Shown here piece after piece: positions 5,188 through 9,741 of a stretch of DNA of 9,741 nucleotides (the first letter of the stretch is position 1; every line of letters begins with the position of its first letter). The stretch comes from Pseudomonadota bacterium (GTDB taxonomy: Bacteria; Pseudomonadota; Alphaproteobacteria; Rhizobiales; Hyphomicrobiaceae). The translations under genes were made by a program, and so were the position numbers. The notes below the pieces were generated by a model, which was not told where the DNA came from, ran no database searches, and saw only the letters and a program-made list of their open reading frames with translations. Location: positions 1 to 9,741 of the forward strand of contig JAEYYJ010000090.1 in the NCBI GenBank assembly GCA_023430845.1, given 5' to 3'.

Positions 5188-5841
5188 TTAACGCGATTTG
5201 CCCGCTCGGATCGCGGTCGAGGATAGATCGGAAAGCGGCGCCGTCAGGAACACCCAGGCAGGCGGACGGAGCGAAGCAAGGTCCGCCGCGTCCTGCTCGG
5301 GCAAGCGTGCTGCGCCGTACGCGTGCGCCGCAATAGAGGAAAGTGCCTTGAGCCGCCAGCCTGGCCGGTCGACGACAGCAATCGGCATCAGCGCCATGAT
5401 CTCGCGCCACAGCCGCCAGCGGTGGAACTCCGCCAGGCAGTCGGCGCCCATCACCCAGACGAAGCGCGCCTGCGGCCGACGGCGGCGCAAGAATTCGAGC
5501 GTCGAGATCGTATAGGCCGCGCCGAACTCGCGCTCGAAGCCCGTCACCGTGATCGGCCGCGATCCAACGAGCTTGCGGGCCGCTTCCATGCGCTCGTCGA
5601 GCGGCGCTGCGGTACCTGACGACTTCAGCGGATTGCCGGGCGTCACCAGCCACCACATGCCCGCGAGCCCAAGGCGCTTGATCGCCGTCTCGCTGATCTG
5701 CACGTGCGCGTCGTGAGCCGGATTAAATGAGCCGCCGAGCAGACCGATGGCGGCATTGCCCATGTCGGGCGGGAGGCGCGCCGCGAGCGTACCGAAGCCG
5801 GCGCCGGGCAGAAGTCGACGGGACGCGGCTGCCCTGCTCAT
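5188..5841 (-). CDS. nadD: Nicotinate-nucleotide adenylyltransferase (NadD)
   Basis: A 217-residue enzyme that joins nicotinate mononucleotide and ATP to give deamido-NAD, an essential cytoplasmic step of NAD synthesis. Nucleotidyltransferase motifs are clear: 'GGSFNPAHDAH' (36-46, the GxFxPxHxxH ATP site), 'TPGNPLK' (67-73) and 'LSSTAIR' (206-212, the SSTxIR motif), with 'FHRWRLWREI' (139-148) and 'VVDRPGW' (156-162) as in alphaproteobacterial NadD. The usual GADN before 'L..FHRW' reads GADC (C135). The ATG at 5839-5841 is chosen because 'LPPDMGNAAIGLLGG' resembles the N-terminal extension of rhizobial homologues; the internal Met27 (5763) is the alternative, and neither has a strong Shine-Dalgarno. 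It follows the DUF4340 gene by 16 nt and looks like the last gene of the exporter operon. The usual neighbour rsfS is not found downstream. Confidence 0.93.
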   Translation of the reverse strand: MSRAAASRRLLPGAGFGTLAARLPPDMGNAAIGLLGGSFNPAHDAHVQISETAIKRLGLAGMWWLVTPGNPLKSSGTAAPLDERMEAARKLVGSRPITVTGFEREFGAAYTISTLEFLRRRRPQARFVWVMGADCLAEFHRWRLWREIMALMPIAVVDRPGWRLKALSSIAAHAYGAARLPEQDAADLASLRPPAWVFLTAPLSDLSSTAIRAGKSR

Positions 5842-5857
5842 CTCTCACACGACGCGG

Positions 5858-6940
5858 CTATTGCCCCGCGGCTCCCTGCTTCGGCTCGGCGGGCGGTGTG
5901 CTGTCTTGGGCCTGCTCGAAGATATCCGCAGCGCGCTTGCCGATCTGATCGGCCTTCCACTTGGGGATCTTGAACTCCCAGCCGCTGCCCTTGGCATTGA
6001 TCTCGTCCGCGGCCTTCTTCGCCTCGCCCTCGCCTGTCGCAACGAACGACAGCCAAGTCTCTTCGGGATCGCCTGCGCGACGAAGGCGCAGGGTGATGGT
6101 CATGCCGTCGGCGCTCTCGGCCGTGATGGTGCTGACGTCATCGCCGACAGGCGTCGCATCGAGCTTACGCACATCCTCGAGGTCGACCGAACCGAGGCTC
6201 AGAGCGATCTGCTCGACGCCCGCGCTCTCCTTGATCTTCATGCCCTCCGGCACCGACTTGAGGACGAACTTGCCGCCTTTACCCGCCTCACCCTCGCGTT
6301 CGACGACGATGGGCACTTCCTTCGGATGGGCGACCGTCACGCGCTTGAGCTTCTCGGTGTCAGCCTTGAAGATCGCCGTATCAACCCAGTCCTTGATATC
6401 GAGCACCACGTTCGGCTCGCCGCTCGCGAGCCACGTCTGTGTTTCGCTCGGGCGGCGGACATACGTGCCGTGACGCCCCGTGCCGAACGCATTCATGCGG
6501 CGCTTGCCGACAACGATCTCACCAATCGGCTTGCCGCCTGTGCCGAGCAACCGCACGAGCCCGGACTTGGCATCCACACTGGCGGGATCTTCGAGGTCGA
6601 GGAGCGCCCAGCGGTCCTTCGCCGCCGTTTTGGGTTCGGCAAGCTCGGCGTTCGTGAGCTGGACGAGCAGTGCGCGAACCTTGTCGCTCTGCACGGGATA
6701 GCCAGCCCGCTCCTTGATGGTCCACTGCTCGCCATTGCGCACGAACGTCAGCGTGCGACCGCGCTTCGAAATCTCGATACCGGTGAGCGCCTTCGCATCG
6801 CGGCGCAGCTCCGGAAGCATCGGTCGGCCCTCGACTGTTCCCGGCGCACGCTGGGTCGAGGACGCATGGAGAATGGCGGCGAGGAAAAGCGCGATGAGCG
6901 TCGTTGCGGCGAGAACTACGAAATGCTGCGGCTTGATCAT
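5858..6940 (-). CDS. DUF4340 membrane-anchored protein of the Gld-type exporter operon
   Basis: A 360-residue protein with a short cytoplasmic N-terminus, one hydrophobic anchor or uncleaved signal (about 6-25) and a long extracytoplasmic part. The 'ALTGIEISKRGRTLTFVRNGEQWTI' region (51-75, e.g. GIEISKRGRTLTF) followed by 'VQSDKVRALLVQL' (83-95) and 'LLGTGGKPIGEIVVGKR' (131-147) is the repeat-like pattern of DUF4340 proteins, which commonly sit next to GldG-type ABC exporter genes. The C-terminus is Pro/Ala/Gln-rich. The biochemical role is unknown; a periplasmic partner of the exporter is the natural guess. The ATG at 6938-6940 is chosen over an in-frame upstream opening at 7009, which lies in the previous gene; GAAGGG lies about 10 nt upstream. 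The gap to the GldG-like stop is 4 nt, indicating coupling. Confidence 0.85.
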   Translation of the reverse strand: MIKPQHFVVLAATTLIALFLAAILHASSTQRAPGTVEGRPMLPELRRDAKALTGIEISKRGRTLTFVRNGEQWTIKERAGYPVQSDKVRALLVQLTNAELAEPKTAAKDRWALLDLEDPASVDAKSGLVRLLGTGGKPIGEIVVGKRRMNAFGTGRHGTYVRRPSETQTWLASGEPNVVLDIKDWVDTAIFKADTEKLKRVTVAHPKEVPIVVEREGEAGKGGKFVLKSVPEGMKIKESAGVEQIALSLGSVDLEDVRKLDATPVGDDVSTITAESADGMTITLRLRRAGDPEETWLSFVATGEGEAKKAADEINAKGSGWEFKIPKWKADQIGKRAADIFEQAQDSTPPAEPKQGAAGQ

Positions 6941-6944
6941 GGCC

Positions 6945-9026
6945 TCAACCCTTCCCCTCGCTGCCCGGCGCCTGGCGACGACGACGCGACAGTCCGACTG
7001 CGATCCCACCGAAGCCGATCAGCAGGGGGATAGCCGCGATGTTGAAGAACTTGAGCCAGCCGTCGAGACGATCGATGTCACGGCGGAGGTCCGCTTGCAC
7101 ACCGCGTAGCTCACGCCGCACTTCGAGCATCTCGCCGCGAAAACCTTCGATGGTCTGGCGATCCTTATCCGACAGCAGGATCTGTCCGCCCTCGCCGCTC
7201 TTCGTCTCCATCTGCTGGAGCTTGCCCTGCAGATCCTTGAGCTTGGCGTTGAGTGCCTGTTCCTTCTCGCGATAGCGCCGTTCCGCGTCGCGCCGGATGT
7301 CGGCGACCCGCTCGAAGGGGCGATCGTTGACGCCGCGACCGCGCAGAGTCGCGAGCGCCTCGCCGCCGGAAAGGTTCTCCAGGGCATTGATGACGAACGC
7401 CGCGTTGTGCGCCTGCGGCATCGCCATGCGCTGCCCGAGCAGTTCCTGGATGCTCACCCAGAACTGGTCGGCGAGCAGATCGCTGTCGGCAATGAGGATC
7501 ACATTCACCGGGCCGCTCGCGAAATGCGGCACGACGGCCTCACCCTTCGGCGCTTCTGCCGGCTTGTCTTTCGCGGCTTCCGCTGCCGGCTTTTCGCCGG
7601 GCTTTTCCCCGTCCTTCGCTTCTTCTGCCGGCTTCGGACGTCCGTCGGGATAGGCCGTCTTAGCTTCGCCCGTAATGCGTGCGGCAAGCATGAGCGGCTT
7701 GCCGCCACTCTTGAAGTCCCGCGAAAGCGCCAACGGATCCGGCATCACGCGCAGGCCCATGGCCGGCATCTCGCCAGCCCCTGCAGAGGTCTGCATGATC
7801 GGCTGCACGTTCGTCGCCACGCCGTCTACTTTGGTGATGAACCCAGCAGACGCAAGGTTGAGCCGCTCGATGCCCGCCGCGAGCGGATCGGCCTGATTGA
7901 TGTGCTGCGTATCGACCTGCAGCCACGCCAGATAGTCAGTGACAACGGGGCGTCCGCCCGGACCACCACCGAACTGCACACGACGCGCCATGCTCGGATC
8001 GCCAGCGAGTTTCTCGGTGTCGATCGACACGCCCCAGGCCTTCAGCAGATCCAAGATGTCACCGGCCGGCGGCATCGGCGGCATGGGCATGCCCATCTGC
8101 GCCGTTGGTGGTGTCGACTCCGATACCGGATCAATGAAAGCGAGCACACGACCGCCACGCAGGACATACTGGTCGATGGCGTAGACCGCCTCCCGGCTGA
8201 GGTTCGTCGGCTGCGCCAGCATCAGCACGTCGATGTCGCTCGGAATTTCGGTGATCGTCTGCTCGAGTTGGCGAACCTCGAAGAATTCGCGGATCTGCTC
8301 CATGACCGTCCATGGCGGCGCGGGCTGGCGCATGGGCTGCATGGGGTTCATGGGGCCGCCATCGACGGGAATGCTGGCCATGAGCCCGACGACGCGCTTC
8401 TTGGGATTAGCTAGGCCGTTGATCAGCTTCGTGAGGTCGTATTCGAGAAAGCGCTCGCGATCGGGCGCGAAGAACTCGATGGCGGCGTCGTTGTCGGTCG
8501 TGTTGGTGGCAACGAGGCCGAAATAGCCGGTCTCTCCGTCCTGGTTCAGACGGATGCCGCGCAGCCCGCTGGCCACGGCGCGGTCCTCGGCGTCGGAGAA
8601 CGGCTCTGGCTCGAGCACGGTGAGCTGGACCTTGCCATCCGAGAGGTCGCGGTACTGCTCCAACAGCGCCTTCACGCGTTCGAAGTGCTTGGCGAAGAGC
8701 GGTGCGACCTCACCGAGCTTGCGCGTGTAGTAGAGGCGGACGCTGATCGGCTCCTCGATGCGCTGGAGGACGCTCTTTGTGCCGTCCGCGATCGTGTACA
8801 GGCGTTCGGCTGTGAGATCGGCCTTCGCATTCTTCGCGACGTCACTGAAGATCAGGTTCATCGCGAGCAGGAGGAGCGCCGCGAGCACTAGCGCGCCCCA
8901 GGCGAGCGTCTTGCGATCGAAGCGCGCGGCCCAGCGCACAGCCTCGCCGGGCGCGAGCAGAAGCCAGCCCGAAACCTTCTGGTAAGCTGACTCGAAGGCT
9001 GAGGGCTTGGGAGATTGTATTGCCAT
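6945..9026 (-). CDS. GldG-like ABC transporter auxiliary protein
   Basis: A 693-residue protein with a cytoplasmic N-terminus, one membrane helix (about 41-60), a large extracytoplasmic domain, and a second helix (about 659-679) before a basic C-terminus (RRRRQ). 'LTAERLYTIADGTKSVLQRIEEPISVRLYYT' (71-101, e.g. ERLYTIADGTKSVL) and the 'DVLMLAQPTNLSREAVYAIDQYVLRGGRVLAFIDP' block (266-300) are typical of the ABC_transp_aux/GldG family, originally named for gliding motility but widespread in non-gliding bacteria. Met/Pro-rich patches occur at 225-237 and 310-321, a Lys/Glu/Pro/Ala-rich linker at 459-497 and a probable coiled coil at 573-655. The ATG at 9024-9026 has a GGGGG run about 9 nt upstream; the earlier frame opening is inside the permease gene. 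It probably forms an exporter with the permease 13 nt upstream. Substrate unknown. Confidence 0.88.
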   Translation of the reverse strand: MAIQSPKPSAFESAYQKVSGWLLLAPGEAVRWAARFDRKTLAWGALVLAALLLLAMNLIFSDVAKNAKADLTAERLYTIADGTKSVLQRIEEPISVRLYYTRKLGEVAPLFAKHFERVKALLEQYRDLSDGKVQLTVLEPEPFSDAEDRAVASGLRGIRLNQDGETGYFGLVATNTTDNDAAIEFFAPDRERFLEYDLTKLINGLANPKKRVVGLMASIPVDGGPMNPMQPMRQPAPPWTVMEQIREFFEVRQLEQTITEIPSDIDVLMLAQPTNLSREAVYAIDQYVLRGGRVLAFIDPVSESTPPTAQMGMPMPPMPPAGDILDLLKAWGVSIDTEKLAGDPSMARRVQFGGGPGGRPVVTDYLAWLQVDTQHINQADPLAAGIERLNLASAGFITKVDGVATNVQPIMQTSAGAGEMPAMGLRVMPDPLALSRDFKSGGKPLMLAARITGEAKTAYPDGRPKPAEEAKDGEKPGEKPAAEAAKDKPAEAPKGEAVVPHFASGPVNVILIADSDLLADQFWVSIQELLGQRMAMPQAHNAAFVINALENLSGGEALATLRGRGVNDRPFERVADIRRDAERRYREKEQALNAKLKDLQGKLQQMETKSGEGGQILLSDKDRQTIEGFRGEMLEVRRELRGVQADLRRDIDRLDGWLKFFNIAAIPLLIGFGGIAVGLSRRRRQAPGSEGKG

Positions 9027-9039
9027 GATCCTGTCCCCC

Positions 9040-9741
9040 TCAGGCGGCCTTGCGCTGTTCGACAATGACGACATTGGCAAACAGGAAGAAGGCGATGATG
9101 GAGAAATAGAAGAAGAGGCTCGGCAGCGTGATGACACCGCGGCTAATGAGCTCGAAGTGATTGAGGAAGCTCATCGAGGCGATCGCATCGACGATGAAAG
9201 CGGGCGCCCAGCCACGGAAGAAGCCGAGCACGAGTTCGAGGCCGCTCATCACGAGCAGGAAGCAGATCGTCGCCGCGACAATAAAGGCGATCACCTGGTT
9301 CTTGGTGAGTGCCGACACGCACGAGCCGATCGCGAGGAAGGCGCCGGCCATGAGGAAGCTGCCAAGGTAGCTCGCGAGGATCACGCCGTTGTCGGGATTG
9401 CCCAGAATGTTGACGGTGATCCACATGGGGAACGTCAGCGCGAGCGCGATGCCGATGAAGATCCAGGCCGCGAGGAACTTGCCGACGATGGCTTCCCAGG
9501 TCGAAATCGGCAGCGTCATCAAAAGCTCGATGGTGCCGGCCTTGCGCTCTTCGGCCCATAGTCGCATGGCGATCGCTGGCACGAGCAGCAGGTAGAGCCA
9601 CGGATGATAGTTGAAGAACGGCTGCAGGTCGGCCTGTCCGCGCTCGAAGAAGTTGCCGATGAAGAAGGCAAAGGCTCCCGTCAGCGCAACGAAGATAACG
9701 GCGAAGACGTAAGCGAGCGGCGTGCCGAAGTAGGCGCCGAG
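9040..9741 (-). CDS. ABC-2 type permease, GldF/NosY-like (5' end missing)
   Basis: The minus-strand frame is open to the right edge, and 233 residues are visible before the TGA stop; probably only 10-15 N-terminal residues are missing. It begins 'LGAYFGTPLAYVFAVIFV' and contains 'FFERGQADLQPFF', 'HPWLYLLLVPAIAMRLWAEE', 'GTIELLMTLPIS', 'LTFPMWITVNILG' and 'SALTKNQVIAFI', all conserved in GldF/NosY-type ABC-2 permeases. About six membrane helices are present. It would form the membrane channel of an ABC exporter, with the ATP-binding subunit (GldA-like) expected just upstream, outside the window. The GTG at 9582 is an internal codon, not a start. The gene leads the visible operon: 13 nt separate it from the GldG-like gene. 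Confidence 0.9.
   Translation of the reverse strand, partial: LGAYFGTPLAYVFAVIFVALTGAFAFFIGNFFERGQADLQPFFNYHPWLYLLLVPAIAMRLWAEERKAGTIELLMTLPISTWEAIVGKFLAAWIFIGIALALTFPMWITVNILGNPDNGVILASYLGSFLMAGAFLAIGSCVSALTKNQVIAFIVAATICFLLVMSGLELVLGFFRGWAPAFIVDAIASMSFLNHFELISRGVITLPSLFFYFSIIAFFLFANVVIVEQRKAA

Noticed and set aside
4725..5336. 203-residue plus-strand open frame across PilZ and the nadD end
   Set aside because: It crosses a gene, an intergenic gap and another gene on the opposite strand; no domain is visible.
5747..7033. 428-residue plus-strand open frame antisense to nadD and the DUF4340 gene
   Set aside because: It spans two recognised genes on the opposite strand, has no family resemblance or ribosome binding site that I can see, and reflects third-position GC bias.
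7407..8414. 335-residue plus-strand open frame antisense to the GldG-like gene
   Set aside because: Arg/His-rich shadow composition, fully inside a well-supported gene.
9007..9561. 184-residue acidic plus-strand open frame at the right end
   Set aside because: The Glu/Asp/Arg-rich translation is the complement of Phe/Leu/Ala codons in the ABC-2 permease; the permease motifs decide the strand.
1..9741. tRNA or rRNA genes, CRISPR arrays, insertion sequences, attachment sites
   Set aside because: No cloverleaf-like, repeat-spacer or transposase signatures, and no long terminal repeats, were seen on either strand by eye.

Overview
The window is a GC-rich bacterial segment with closely packed genes and long antisense shadow reading frames. 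The protein families point to an alphaproteobacterium, most likely of the Hyphomicrobiales (rhizobial/Hyphomicrobium-like) group. The clues are a fused TRAP permease tail, a DUF4212/VC_2705-type sodium symporter pair, a rhizobial-style NadD ('GADxLAEFHRW' and 'VVDRPGW' segments) and a GldF/GldG-type ABC exporter with a DUF4340 partner. The assignment rests on remembered family features, not on a search.

Left part (1-3530): the C-terminal end of a fused TRAP transporter permease converges, over a strong hairpin, on an unrecognised soluble 204-residue protein on the minus strand. A divergent intergenic region of about 220 bp follows. It holds a consensus TATAAT, an 18-bp dyad and a possible 27-codon upstream ORF with an excellent Shine-Dalgarno sequence. 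It leads into a two-gene operon for a small (DUF4212) and a large (SSF family, 661 aa) sodium:solute symporter subunit, closed by a textbook rho-independent terminator. The TRAP permease and the symporter are both probably uptake systems for small organic acids, but no substrate can be read from the sequence.

Middle part (3531-5190): three small integral membrane protein genes lie on the plus strand (105, 108 and 122 aa). The first is YggT-like and the other two are not recognised. They converge on a minus-strand single-domain PilZ protein with both c-di-GMP binding motifs intact.

Right part (5188-9741, all minus strand, transcribed right to left): an ABC-2 permease of the GldF/NosY type (runs off the right edge), a GldG-like membrane-anchored auxiliary protein, a membrane-anchored DUF4340 protein and nadD are spaced by 4-16 nt and look like one operon. 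The ATPase expected for the exporter should lie just beyond the right edge. nadD, an essential NAD biosynthesis gene, is normally expected beside rsfS or obg/proBA, so its place at the end of an exporter operon is unusual.

No RNA genes, insertion sequences, CRISPR arrays, phage genes or attachment sites were seen. The window reads as core/accessory chromosome rather than a mobile island. The least explained parts are the leader in front of the symporter operon and the small membrane-protein trio behind it.
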